Below are positions 1 to 8,175 of a stretch of 64,000 bases of DNA, in pieces. The position numbers and the translations under genes were made by a program. Source of the DNA: Arenimonas sp. SCN 70-307 (GTDB taxonomy: Bacteria; Pseudomonadota; Gammaproteobacteria; Xanthomonadales; Xanthomonadaceae); contig NZ_MEDO01000006.1 of NCBI RefSeq assembly GCF_001724815.1, forward strand, positions 1-64,000, given 5' to 3'. The first letter of the stretch is position 1; every line of letters starts with the position of its first letter. The notes beneath the pieces were generated by a model. The model ran no database searches. It was not told the DNA's origin and worked only from the letters and a program-made list of their open reading frames with translations.

Positions 1-1
1 G

Positions 2-190
2 TCCCATCATCGCTGCGATTTCCGCTGGATCGATGGGAAGTCAGTGGACCAGCTTCAGGAGGCCGATTCAACCGAGTTTTTCAACGGAATAGACCCGAAG
101 CGGACATTCTCGTGCGCTGATCGCAGTTACCATCGTTGCCGGCAGATGGAATCGACGTCGACACTAAGTGCTAGGTACAGAAAGCCATGA
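2..190 (+). CDS. C-terminal fragment of an unidentified protein (5' truncated by the window)
   Basis: An open frame enters from the left edge and runs for 62 codons to a TGA whose bases overlap the ATG of the next gene (ATGA, 187-190). Such an overlap is typical of translational coupling in an operon. The fragment is mixed in composition, with several Cys, His and Trp residues, and looks like real coding sequence rather than noise. It is too short to assign to a family. If real, it is the upstream partner of the RloC-like ATPase and may be part of the same defence system. Confidence 0.4.
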   Translation, partial: SHHRCDFRWIDGKSVDQLQEADSTEFFNGIDPKRTFSCADRSYHRCRQMESTSTLSARYRKP

Positions 191-2793
191 CGACCGAAGC
201 AGAAACGCTCGCAAACATCCTTCAGTGGTCTGCTGATAGTCCCGCCTGGCAGCGCGACGCACTGCGCCGACTGGCTACGCAACAGGTTCTAGGGCCAGCC
301 GAAACTGACGAACTGGCTTCCATCTGCAAGGGCGACAATCCGGCTGCCCCGCTGGAAGCGGGCCATCTTCGAGGCCCGAACCGAGATCAGGGGGAGGTCT
401 ATCTGCGGCAGGTGCATGGCGTCCGGAATATCAATGCTCTGGCGCCCGACGAACGGCTGACGCTGCACCGTGTTGGATTGACGATCATCTATGGCGACAA
501 CGGTTCCGGAAAATCCGGCTACGCGCGGATTCTCAAGAAGGTGTGTCGCGCCCGTATTCTTGGCCGAGCCGAGGAGATCATCCCCGACATCTATGACGCA
601 GAACCAGGCACGCCGTGCGCCACGATTGAGTACGCCATCAGCGGCCAGAACCGCACGTGCGCTAGGCAGCTGGGGCAGGCAGCTGATGCTGCTCTTACAG
701 GCATCAGCGTGTTTGATTCCCGCACTGCGAACGTCCACGTTGATGAAATGAATGACGTGGCTTACACGCCGTTTCCGCTCAGACTGTTGGGCGATCTGGC
801 GCAGCTCTGCAAGTCGGTTAAGGACAAGCTGGCAGCCGAGATTGCGCAGATAAAGGCGCAAACGCCCGAAGCGATCAGGACGCCCGTATGCAGCCGAGAC
901 ACAGCGGTGGGCAAGCTCATGGCTCGGCTCGCCGCCAATACTGCGCCTGCGACCGTCGAGGCGTTGGCCACGCTCATACAGGCAGAGCAAGTCCGACTGG
1001 CGCAGCTATTAGCAGACTTGGCTGGTGATCCAGCTCGCGCGGCGCGCCAGCTTATTGCATTGAAAACCAAGATTGAGGGGCAGATTGCACGCCTGGATCG
1101 GCTGTTTGCCTCGATCAGCGAAGATAACGCCAATAACCTGCGCCGCCTTGCTGTTGATTGCGACGCCGCTTTTCGCGCCGCAGAAGCTGCGTCCAGCGCG
1201 ATTTTCCGCGACGAACCGTTGCCGCAGATTGGTTCGGAGGTTTGGCAGGCGCTATGGGTCAGCGCCCGAGCATTCTCTGAGGTGGAGGCCTATCCCGAGC
1301 TGCAATTCCCCGTGACAGAGCCCGGCAGCGTTTGCCTGCTTTGCCAGCAGGAACTGACTCCGGTAGCCGCTGATCGTCTCAATCGCTTCGAGGTCTTTGT
1401 GCGCGACGACAGCCAGAAACGCGCCGAGGCTGCCCGCATCGCTTATGACCGGGCACAGGCGACGTTCAAGGGCGAAGCTGTTCGGCTGGCCGAGCTTGAG
1501 AGCATTGTGGTGACCGTCCGCGACGAACTGCGTCAGGAGGACCTGGCGCTCGAGATCAGGGGTGCGGCCATGCGCGCCTTGTGGCGTCATCGCCAAATCA
1601 GGCGACGCCACGCAGATTCAGGCGCCACCTTTGACGTGCCCATTACGCATTATGCGCGTCAGGCACTAGTCGATCGAGCGGCGGGCGTTGAGACGCGGGC
1701 GAACGCCCTTGCAGCAGAGGCGGGCTCCCCAGCTCATGCCGTGTTAATTGCCGAAAAGACCGAGCTTTTGGATCGGCAATGGCTTGGTGGCATCAAGGCC
1801 GATGTTATGGCCGAGATTGGACGCAAGAAGAAGATTGAAGAGCTCGAGGAGGCCCAGCGGAGCACTGCTACCAACCGCGTCACCATAAAGAGCACTGAGA
1901 TCGCTCAGGCATTGGTGACGGACGCGCTACGCGCACAGTTTGCTAGCGAGGTGGCGAGATTCGAGATTGCTGATCTCGCTGTGGAACTTCGGCAGCAAAA
2001 CAGCGCTCAGGGCATTCCGCGCTTCAAGGTCGCACTTACTCGGAAGCCCGCGGCTGCGGTGGGGCAAGTCTTGAGTGAGGGTGAACATCGCTGCGTTGCG
2101 TTGGCCGCGTTCATGGCCGAACTCGCCACCACCGAGAACAAGTCCGGGATCGTCTTTGATGATCCCGTTTCCTCGCCAGACCACATGCACCGGGAGGCCG
2201 TGGCTAAACGCTTAGTTGCTGAGGCTGCTCATCGCCAAGTCATTGTCTTCACGCATGACTTGGCGTTCCTGTTCGAGTTGAATAGCGCGGCTGACGATGC
2301 GCAGCCCAAGCCGATGGTTGCAATTAGCTCCATCAGCCGGGGCACTGATAAGGCGGGCTTCTGCCGCAGCGAGCCACCATTCAAAGCGCGTCGGGTCAGC
2401 GATATCACCACAAGCCTGAGGAATCAGCTTGCGGGTGAACGCTACCATTTCGAACAAGGCAATCAAGATGAGTGGCGAAAAACTGTCAAATCCATCGCGA
2501 CAACGTTACGGGATGCGTGGGAGATTGCGGTTGAAGAAGCTGTCGGTCATGTTATCCGGCGACTGTCCAACAAAGTGTCGACGCCTGGCCTGGTCAAGTT
2601 GACCGCGATCACGGTTCTAGACTGCGAGGCAATGCGGGACGGGTTTGGGCGCTGTTCCGAACTACTGCATAGCGCCGCCGCTGCGTTGAATCGCCCGCTA
2701 CCTCGGCCAGACGCTCTAACAGCCGAGATCGAAGCTTTGGCGACATGGACGGACAGCCTTCGGCAGCGCCAGGCCGCAGCGAGATTGTCTTGA
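187..2793 (+). CDS. SMC/RloC-like AAA ATPase with zinc hook and possible C-terminal RNase domain
   Basis: 868 residues. Walker A GDNGSGKS is at residues 103-110, followed by long helical arms and a CLLC pair (C383, C386) at the turn, as in Rad50/RloC zinc hooks. A Walker B/signature region (FDDPVSSPDH, around 655) precedes a VIVFTHD H-loop motif. The C-terminal part carries RDAWE (R775, E779) and a later SELLH (H828), the R-xxx-E...H order described for PrrC/RloC anticodon nucleases. RloC-type proteins couple DNA damage or phage signals to tRNA cleavage; that this one cleaves RNA is inference. The start overlaps the upstream stop (ATGA). It might instead be a general AAA_13 defence ATPase. 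Confidence 0.75.
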   Translation: MTTEAETLANILQWSADSPAWQRDALRRLATQQVLGPAETDELASICKGDNPAAPLEAGHLRGPNRDQGEVYLRQVHGVRNINALAPDERLTLHRVGLTIIYGDNGSGKSGYARILKKVCRARILGRAEEIIPDIYDAEPGTPCATIEYAISGQNRTCARQLGQAADAALTGISVFDSRTANVHVDEMNDVAYTPFPLRLLGDLAQLCKSVKDKLAAEIAQIKAQTPEAIRTPVCSRDTAVGKLMARLAANTAPATVEALATLIQAEQVRLAQLLADLAGDPARAARQLIALKTKIEGQIARLDRLFASISEDNANNLRRLAVDCDAAFRAAEAASSAIFRDEPLPQIGSEVWQALWVSARAFSEVEAYPELQFPVTEPGSVCLLCQQELTPVAADRLNRFEVFVRDDSQKRAEAARIAYDRAQATFKGEAVRLAELESIVVTVRDELRQEDLALEIRGAAMRALWRHRQIRRRHADSGATFDVPITHYARQALVDRAAGVETRANALAAEAGSPAHAVLIAEKTELLDRQWLGGIKADVMAEIGRKKKIEELEEAQRSTATNRVTIKSTEIAQALVTDALRAQFASEVARFEIADLAVELRQQNSAQGIPRFKVALTRKPAAAVGQVLSEGEHRCVALAAFMAELATTENKSGIVFDDPVSSPDHMHREAVAKRLVAEAAHRQVIVFTHDLAFLFELNSAADDAQPKPMVAISSISRGTDKAGFCRSEPPFKARRVSDITTSLRNQLAGERYHFEQGNQDEWRKTVKSIATTLRDAWEIAVEEAVGHVIRRLSNKVSTPGLVKLTAITVLDCEAMRDGFGRCSELLHSAAAALNRPLPRPDALTAEIEALATWTDSLRQRQAAARLS

Positions 2794-2941
2794 GTTACTG
2801 ATAGCACCCGAGTGTTAGCGATGACTCAACGGCCAGAGCATTTCCGCTCTTGGCCGCTAGCTGACGTTTCAGGAGCTTCGGAAGTTTGGCAAGTGTCATG
2901 AGAGACTTTCCGACGACGTCGTTAGCTATGGAGGCAGTAGA

Positions 2942-3148
2942 ATGACTACACCCGCTTGCGATACCGAACTGGTCCGGGTTTTGGCGGCTGCAGACTTGGT
3001 GACGGTGAACAGAGAAGAGTCTGTTGCATGGCTGGAGCGTCCTCTGGTTGCTTTCGGCGGTCAGACGCCGCGGGCGCTTGTCGCCTCGGGTCGGACGGAC
3101 GATGTCATCTGCTATCTCGGCTCTCTTTCTAGCGGATTTGTTGGATAG
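2942..3148 (+). CDS. Short MbcA/ParS/Xre-type (DUF2384) toxin-binding domain protein
   Basis: 68 residues. The C-terminal half has the DUF2384 pattern: AWLERPLVAFGGQTP, then a 'LVASG...DDV' segment and a final 'YLGSLSSGF'. That is the W-L-x-x-P...GG-x-x-P...V...L...I-x-x-G signature of the antitoxin domain that binds RES/ParT toxins. The N-terminal Xre HTH found in full antitoxins is missing. A strong Shine-Dalgarno GGAGG (2930-2934) sits 7 nt before the ATG, so this is a translated gene and not a random frame. It follows the RloC-like gene by about 150 nt, and no RES toxin is adjacent. Function unknown. Confidence 0.6.
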   Translation: MTTPACDTELVRVLAAADLVTVNREESVAWLERPLVAFGGQTPRALVASGRTDDVICYLGSLSSGFVG

Positions 3149-3559
3149 TCTGGGCCTAGGAATCTCCCAGCTCAATCCGGCCCGAGTAGTCTCGTTCTGA
3201 GAAGATCCGCTCTGAACCCGATGGGATGGAAACGTCGGCGCCTGCAATTGACCCTACTTTCAGTAGTCCAGCTAGCCAGCGCCGCGGCCGCTACTGGTAT
3301 GTGCCGCTAAGTGTGGACCTGATGCGCGCCCGGCGTACTCAACTCCTGCATCTGAAGAAAGAATCTCCACTGGCTGTTTCCCTCCTGGTGCAGGCCGGGG
3401 CGGTAGCTGCAGTCACGTCATCAGTTTGGCCAGTCTCTGGGGCACTGACCATCAAGTGGACTAACGGTGAGGTGCCTTTTCTGTGATCTCCGCACCGCGG
3501 ATAGGTTTGGCCGAAGCTGTGCGAATGGCCTTGGCGTCCAGTCGCGATTCGCGGGACTC
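3149..3559. other. Gap without a convincing gene
   Basis: This stretch of about 410 bases separates the DUF2384 gene from the convergent 376-residue gene. It contains an ATG-initiated 86-codon frame (3226-3486) with no recognisable domain and no clear ribosome binding site. Composition is intermediate. I see no transposon-end repeats, tRNA or terminator with a T-tract here. It may be decayed coding sequence. Confidence 0.4.
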
Positions 3560-4690
3560 TTATTCAGTGCTCGAGGCTGCGCGGCGCGGACCCGGAAAAG
3601 CGGGCGGCAGTCCGCCCATCTCCAGGTTCGGCCGAGTGGTGTAGAACCGTTCGGGGGCCGCGTTGGGCGGACAGATGTGAGAAAGCAGCCCGTCCGCATA
3701 GATCCGCGCCTGCTCAGCCAGGGCCCGGTTCTCCGGCACCTGTGAGTCACGGAAATTCCAATGGGTTTGCCGCATCGCGCCAACTTCCCCGCGAACCTCA
3801 TCCAGGAAGTTCCGATGCTCCTCCAACCAGTCAGTCCTGGCCGACCGCGGGACGAGGGGAAAGCGACCGTAGCCATTGCCATCAAACGCGGGGGGACGCT
3901 TTGTGTACCAACGGACCCACGCGTTGAACTCGCGAATGCGGGCCCGCGTGGCTAGCTTCGGTGTCACGGGCGTGTTGGTCTGCATGCGCCAATCGGCCTC
4001 GGTGATCCATCGATTCGACAGCACGCGGTCACTGGCCAGTTGCTTGATCAGCTGCGTGACGTTCCGGGGTATCTCCAGTAGTTCGCCCATCCACACGATC
4101 GACGCCGTCAGTGCTTTTCGTATCGCGATGGCGTTCTCCAGTTCGACTTGGTGCATCGCTTCCCGGAACAGGGCGACGAGTACGGCGGTGGCGTCCGGAG
4201 AGGCCTCGTTCACCAGCTTGTGCAGCATCGCGCTGTAGGCGGTCTCCACGCCGTGTTCGATGGCCGGTTCGTCGGCGCCCAGGAACATCGCGTACAGGCC
4301 GTAGTCGCGGTCATGGGCACGCATCCAGCCGCGCTCCGCCGCGTACTGTTGGATGAAGTCGGTATACACCGCCGGAGCCAGGTCGCGGGTGGCCAGAAAG
4401 GACCAGAGCGTCGACTCGAAGGCGCGGGTCGCGCCGGCATAGGGGCCTGGCCCCCCGTCCTCCGGGTGGTCCCAGGCGTCCACGAGCTCTAGCAAGGTCT
4501 TGCCGTCCACCAGCGGCATCTCGTCGGGGTCGGACGCCGAGGCTTCGAGGCGCTCGAAGTGCCGGCGCCGACCGTGGGTGCCGAAGCATTTGTGGTCCAG
4601 CTGTTCGTTGGTCAGGCCGGAGATCTGGCGGACCCGCCAGTACCAGAACCAGTTTCGGGCGCGGTAGGCCAGATCTTGCGTGGGGCGCAT
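3560..4690 (-). CDS. Hypothetical protein of the transposon, divergent from the HTH gene
   Basis: 376 residues from the ATG at 4690; an in-frame TTG at 4720 would add 10 residues but has no better ribosome binding site. The N-terminus is rich in Arg, Trp and Tyr (RNWFWYWRVRQI) and then has a segment resembling a small recognition helix (ISGLTNEQLDHKCFG). The rest is mainly alpha-helical and soluble, with no signal peptide, membrane segment or known catalytic motif. It lies back to back with the small HTH gene at 4797, so both are probably controlled from the 107-bp divergent region. I do not recognise the family; its place next to tnsA suggests an element-specific accessory or cargo function. 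Confidence 0.6.
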   Translation of the reverse strand: MRPTQDLAYRARNWFWYWRVRQISGLTNEQLDHKCFGTHGRRRHFERLEASASDPDEMPLVDGKTLLELVDAWDHPEDGGPGPYAGATRAFESTLWSFLATRDLAPAVYTDFIQQYAAERGWMRAHDRDYGLYAMFLGADEPAIEHGVETAYSAMLHKLVNEASPDATAVLVALFREAMHQVELENAIAIRKALTASIVWMGELLEIPRNVTQLIKQLASDRVLSNRWITEADWRMQTNTPVTPKLATRARIREFNAWVRWYTKRPPAFDGNGYGRFPLVPRSARTDWLEEHRNFLDEVRGEVGAMRQTHWNFRDSQVPENRALAEQARIYADGLLSHICPPNAAPERFYTTRPNLEMGGLPPAFPGPRRAASSTE

Positions 4691-4796
4691 GCCGGTGGCT
4701 TGGAGTGGAGAACTCCCCAATTATGCCCGGGTTGTGCCCGCCAACCGCGCTCGCTGGAATAGGGGGGTTATCACGGCATCCGACACGGAGCGCCCC

Positions 4797-5036
4797 ATGC
4801 GCACAAAACCCTGTATTGCTCCCTCGATCGTCCCGGTGTCCGGGCGGGCGCTGTGGCAGGCCCTGGGCTTTGCCAACGAGCGGGCGTTCCAGCGGGCCAG
4901 GCAGGCCAACCAGGTGTCGATCCCGCTCTATCCGCTCCCGGGCCAGGCGCGTGGCGTCTACGCCCGGTCCGATGACCTGGCCCACTACCTGGCCAGCCTG
5001 AACCCCTCGCCCCCCGACAGGAGCACCGCCCCATGA
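4797..5036 (+). CDS. Small predicted HTH DNA-binding protein upstream of tnsA
   Basis: 79 residues from an ATG preceded by GGAG with 7-nt spacing; longer in-frame starts upstream lack this. The segment SGRALWQALGFANERAFQRARQ fits a winged or AlpA-like helix-turn-helix, and the later QVSIPLYPL and VYARSDDLAHYL segments fit the strand and helix that follow in small excisionase-like proteins. The gene sits in the same direction as, and 230 nt before, tnsA. A role as regulator of the divergent promoter or of the transposition operon is inferred from size, fold guess and position. It could also be a Cox/Xis-like accessory factor. Confidence 0.55.
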   Translation: MRTKPCIAPSIVPVSGRALWQALGFANERAFQRARQANQVSIPLYPLPGQARGVYARSDDLAHYLASLNPSPPDRSTAP

Positions 5037-5072
5037 CTACCTAGCCCAGCGTGTAGGGGCTGGAAACGGCAA

Positions 5073-5097
5073 CGGCCCGGGGTGAAGACCCGGGCCG
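5073..5097 (+). terminator. GC-rich hairpin after the small HTH gene
   Basis: A perfect 9-bp inverted repeat (cggcccggg / cccgggccg) with a 7-nt loop lies 37 nt after the stop at 5036. It lacks a clear T-tract, so it may be a weak terminator, an attenuator or an mRNA stabilising stem rather than a standard Rho-independent terminator. Confidence 0.45.
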
Positions 5098-5189
5098 CTG
5101 TTGAGGCACTGCACTTGGACCACCGCAGTGACTCCCAGTCTAGCAGACCGGACGCGCCCGTCCAACGGCCCGCCTGGTTGCGCCGATTC

Positions 5190-5210
5190 GTGCCCGCCGC
5201 CGGCGGGCAC
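5190..5210. promoter_or_regulatory. Perfect 10-bp palindrome upstream of tnsA (possible operator)
   Basis: gtgcccgccg and cggcgggcac flank a single central base, giving a near-perfect palindrome about 57 bp before the tnsA start. It could be an operator for the nearby HTH protein or a stable mRNA hairpin. There is no T-tract. Confidence 0.4.
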
Positions 5211-5228
5211 GCCTTGTTACCGACATGC

Positions 5229-5249
5229 CATCGCCGCACCGCGGCGATG
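5229..5249 (+). promoter_or_regulatory. Second inverted repeat next to the tnsA ribosome binding site
   Basis: catcgccgc and gcggcgatg are perfect 9-bp complements around a 3-nt loop. The stem ends 2 nt before GGGAG (5252-5256), the ribosome binding site chosen for tnsA. In mRNA it could limit or time translation of the whole operon. Function is inferred from position only. Confidence 0.4.
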
Positions 5250-5266
5250 ACGGGAGCCTTTTGCCC

Positions 5267-6082
5267 ATGAACATGCTTTCCCATCTCGCGCCCACCGGGC
5301 GCCGTCCGACCTCACCTACACCGGCCGACGCGCCCCTTGGCCTTGCGCGCCAGCGCCTGCTGTCCCAGGCCCTGCTGCAAGCCCAGCGTGGCGCCGAATC
5401 GACGGAGGATCTGCGCCTGGACCTTCCGCCGCCGGGCGAGGTGCGCATCCGCAATCTCGTGCACCGGGGCGCCCCGCGGCCGGTGTTCAAGACCACCTCC
5501 GTCAAGCTCGGCCGCGTCGTTCAATGCGAGTCCGCGCTCGAGCACGAGGCGGCCCTGCTGCTCGATGTCAGCCCCGCCGTGCAGGCCTTCGCCGAGCAGC
5601 CGGTACGCATCCACTACCCGACGCAGGACGGGTCGCGCAGCCACATCCCCGACTTCGCAATGCTCGTCGCGGACGGGCTCATGTTCGTCGAGATCAAGTT
5701 CGAGAAGGATGTCGACACCGAGGTGCGTGAGCGCACCTGCTATCTGGAGGGGCAGCTCGGTGCCCTGGGCGTCGGCTACCGCCTGCTGACCGAGCGTCAT
5801 CTGCGCGAAGGGCACTACGTCCAAAACGCACTGCGCGTGCTACGGCGGGCGCGCCACGCGATCAGCGAGGTTCAGCTGCTGGCGACGCTGGAGAAACTGC
5901 GCGCCGCGGACCGCGTTCCGCTCGCCGCGTTCGGCTGGAGCGTTGCCGACAGCCAGGAGGCCGTCGGCATCGCCAAGCTGATCATGAGCGGCCAGGCGGC
6001 CATCGATCCCAACGGCCCGCTGTCCGACCGCAGCTGCGTCTGGCTCGCCCGCGAAACCGCCTGCGCCGGAGGTGCCGCATGA
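5267..6082 (+). CDS. tnsA: Tn7-type transposase endonuclease subunit TnsA
   Basis: 271 residues. TnsA is the restriction-endonuclease-like subunit that nicks the 5' ends of the element so that, with TnsB, it leaves by cut-and-paste. The catalytic core is visible: CESALEHEA (E88), IPDF (D129) and VEIK (K144), the E...D...ExK arrangement of the TnsA N-terminal domain. A C-terminal helical segment follows, expected to contact TnsC. I chose the ATG at 5267, which has GGGAG 10 nt upstream, over an in-frame ATG at 5225 that lacks a ribosome binding site and lies in a hairpin. The stop overlaps the start of tnsB (ATGA). Confidence 0.88.
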   Translation: MNMLSHLAPTGRRPTSPTPADAPLGLARQRLLSQALLQAQRGAESTEDLRLDLPPPGEVRIRNLVHRGAPRPVFKTTSVKLGRVVQCESALEHEAALLLDVSPAVQAFAEQPVRIHYPTQDGSRSHIPDFAMLVADGLMFVEIKFEKDVDTEVRERTCYLEGQLGALGVGYRLLTERHLREGHYVQNALRVLRRARHAISEVQLLATLEKLRAADRVPLAAFGWSVADSQEAVGIAKLIMSGQAAIDPNGPLSDRSCVWLARETACAGGAA

Positions 6083-8175
6083 TCGGCGGCAGCTTCAGCG
6101 TCGGCCAACGCCTGACGCTCAATAACCAGCGCCATCGCGTCCTGCGTGATCTGGGCGAGGGGGTCATTGCCGTCGAGGACCTCGCCACCGGCCGCATTGC
6201 CCAGCACACCGTGGCGGATCTGCTCAAGGAATGGAAGGCGGGGAGTCTAGTCCTCGATGGCGGGGCCACGACCCCGGACAGCGCCCGGCAAAAGGCGATC
6301 GACAGCGCCCATCTGGACGCCTTCCGCCAGAGTTACAACGAGGCCGAGCAGGACCGGGCCAAGGCCCGGCTGGCGTTCGTGGAGCGATTGGAGAAGCTGC
6401 CGCGAACCTGTGAAGTGATGACCCCGATCATCCAGGAGATCTGGGACGACAAGAAGCTCTGGAAGAACGGGCAGCCACTGAAGAAGTGTCCGCACTTCAC
6501 CACGGTGGTGAACTGGATGGTCGCCTACCAAGGCAGCGGACGCGATATCCGGAGCCTGGTCGACGGGCATGAACGCAAAGGCAATTGCACCGGGCGACAC
6601 CCCGAGATCGTCCAGACCCTTGCCCGCGAACTCATCGAGACGCGCTATCTGACCCAGGAGCGCCCGTCGCTAAAGACGGTGCGACGCGAGGCGGCCGGCC
6701 TGATTGCCCGACGCAACGCCACGCGCTTGAAGTCTGAGCAGCTGGCGACCCCGAGCTACAACTACTTCAAGTCGCTCGTCCAGGAATTGGCCCCGTACGA
6801 TGTCTATCGGGCGCGCTACGGCCAGCGCGCTGCCGACATCAAGTTCCGGGCCGCGGGTCGCGGCGTGGTGGCCGTGCGACCGCTCGGCCGCGCCGCGATG
6901 GATCACAGCCGCATGGACCTGTTTGTGGTGGACGACCGCACCGGTCTGCCGCTGGGTCGGCCGTGGCTCACGCTGGTCATCGACGAATACAGCCGCTATG
7001 TGCTGGGTTACTACCTCGGGTTCGAGGAGCCGAGCAACGTCAGCATGACCCGGGCGCTGCGCCATGCCCTGGCCCCGAAGGATGAGTGCCCCGACACCCG
7101 CTGTGCCTGGGACGCCTGGGGCGTAATGGAGCTGCTGGTCGTGGACAACGGTCTGGAGTTTCATGCCCGCGCCTTGGAAGCCGGCGCCGGCCGCTACGGC
7201 ATCGACGTGCAGTTCTGCCCGCGCCGCAAGCCCTGGTACAAGGGCAAGGTGGAGCGGTTCTTCGGCACGATGAACACCGGGCTGCTGGTGGACATGAAGG
7301 GCAAGACCTTCTCCAGCGTCCTGCTCAAGGGCGACTACGACCCGGCCAAGCACGCCGTGATGAGTCTGGCCACGCTGCGCCGGGTGCTGCAGATGTGGAT
7401 CGTGGACGTCTACCATCAGGAGGTGCACTCCGGGCTGGGCATGACGCCTCAGGAAGCCTGGAACAACGGCATCCAGCAGGTCGATCGCTACCTCCCGCCG
7501 TCCTCGGTGGCGATGGACGCCGCCTTCAGCGCCTCGTGCCATCGTGAGCTGACCCACAAGGGTATCGAGTTCGATTCGCTGCTCTACAACTCCCGCGAAC
7601 TGGGCGCCCTGCGTGAGCTTCACGGCAGCCAGATCAAGGTCGAAGTCCGCACCTGCGACGACGACCTCGGCCACGTGGTAGTGGTCTCGCCCGACCAGGT
7701 CACCCTGATCAAGGTGCCGGCCCTGGATCCCGAGTACGCGCTCGGCCTGACGCGCTGGCAGCACAAGGTCTGCAAGCGATTCCAGCGCCGCGTCCAGGAG
7801 GACGATGCGCGCGAGATTACGCTGCTCGAGGCTCGCCAGCGGATCCGGGCATTGATTGAGGAGGACATGCGGCTGGGGTCGCGCAAGTCGCGCAAGACCC
7901 AGCAGCGATTCATGGGCGAAGGGGCAGCGGCTGCGGACACCGCGGCATCCGGGGCTGCCAGCCAGGCGCCTGCAGAAACTGCGACTCCCGCCGTTGCCGG
8001 ACCCGCACCGACCTCCGCGGTGCCGCCCGCGCCGGTCGCGAAGCCCAAGAAGGCGGCGGCCAACCCGTCGCCGCGGCCGAAGTCGACGCCCGAGGCACCT
8101 CGCGCGGAGGACGAGGACGACGACAGCGTTCCGACCTTTACCAGCCGCAAGGTCAGGCAGGGGGTGGCTGCATGA
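6079..8175 (+). CDS. tnsB: Tn7-type DDE transposase TnsB
   Basis: 698 residues. TnsB binds the element ends and joins 3' ends to target DNA. The N-terminal part (to about residue 260) would hold the end-binding HTH domains. The retroviral-integrase-type DDE core follows, with D275 (MDHSRMD), D356 (VVDNGLEF) and E392 (KGKVERFFG), a D-80-D-35-E spacing. A Mu-C-like beta-barrel comes next. The last 80 or so residues are a low-complexity Ala/Pro tail ending in an acidic run (EDEDDDS), where TnsB tails contact TnsC. It overlaps tnsA by 4 nt and tnsC by 4 nt. The probable binding sites are the repeats at 16975-17097. Confidence 0.9.
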   Translation: MIGGSFSVGQRLTLNNQRHRVLRDLGEGVIAVEDLATGRIAQHTVADLLKEWKAGSLVLDGGATTPDSARQKAIDSAHLDAFRQSYNEAEQDRAKARLAFVERLEKLPRTCEVMTPIIQEIWDDKKLWKNGQPLKKCPHFTTVVNWMVAYQGSGRDIRSLVDGHERKGNCTGRHPEIVQTLARELIETRYLTQERPSLKTVRREAAGLIARRNATRLKSEQLATPSYNYFKSLVQELAPYDVYRARYGQRAADIKFRAAGRGVVAVRPLGRAAMDHSRMDLFVVDDRTGLPLGRPWLTLVIDEYSRYVLGYYLGFEEPSNVSMTRALRHALAPKDECPDTRCAWDAWGVMELLVVDNGLEFHARALEAGAGRYGIDVQFCPRRKPWYKGKVERFFGTMNTGLLVDMKGKTFSSVLLKGDYDPAKHAVMSLATLRRVLQMWIVDVYHQEVHSGLGMTPQEAWNNGIQQVDRYLPPSSVAMDAAFSASCHRELTHKGIEFDSLLYNSRELGALRELHGSQIKVEVRTCDDDLGHVVVVSPDQVTLIKVPALDPEYALGLTRWQHKVCKRFQRRVQEDDAREITLLEARQRIRALIEEDMRLGSRKSRKTQQRFMGEGAAAADTAASGAASQAPAETATPAVAGPAPTSAVPPAPVAKPKKAAANPSPRPKSTPEAPRAEDEDDDSVPTFTSRKVRQGVAA

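Noticed and set aside
3226-3486. 86-codon frame with ATG between the DUF2384 gene and the 376-residue gene
   Set aside because: No clear ribosome binding site, no recognised domain, and overlapping frames of similar length on both strands; described as part of a gap instead.
4691-4720. TTG start extending the 376-residue gene by ten codons
   Set aside because: No ribosome binding site before TTG; the ATG at 4690 is the more usual choice, though neither is well supported by a Shine-Dalgarno sequence.
5037-5266. Transposon end immediately upstream of tnsA, as in Tn7
   Set aside because: The stems present here share no sequence with the 14-bp repeats at 16975-17097, and there is no TGT...ACA-type tip; treated as regulatory structures.
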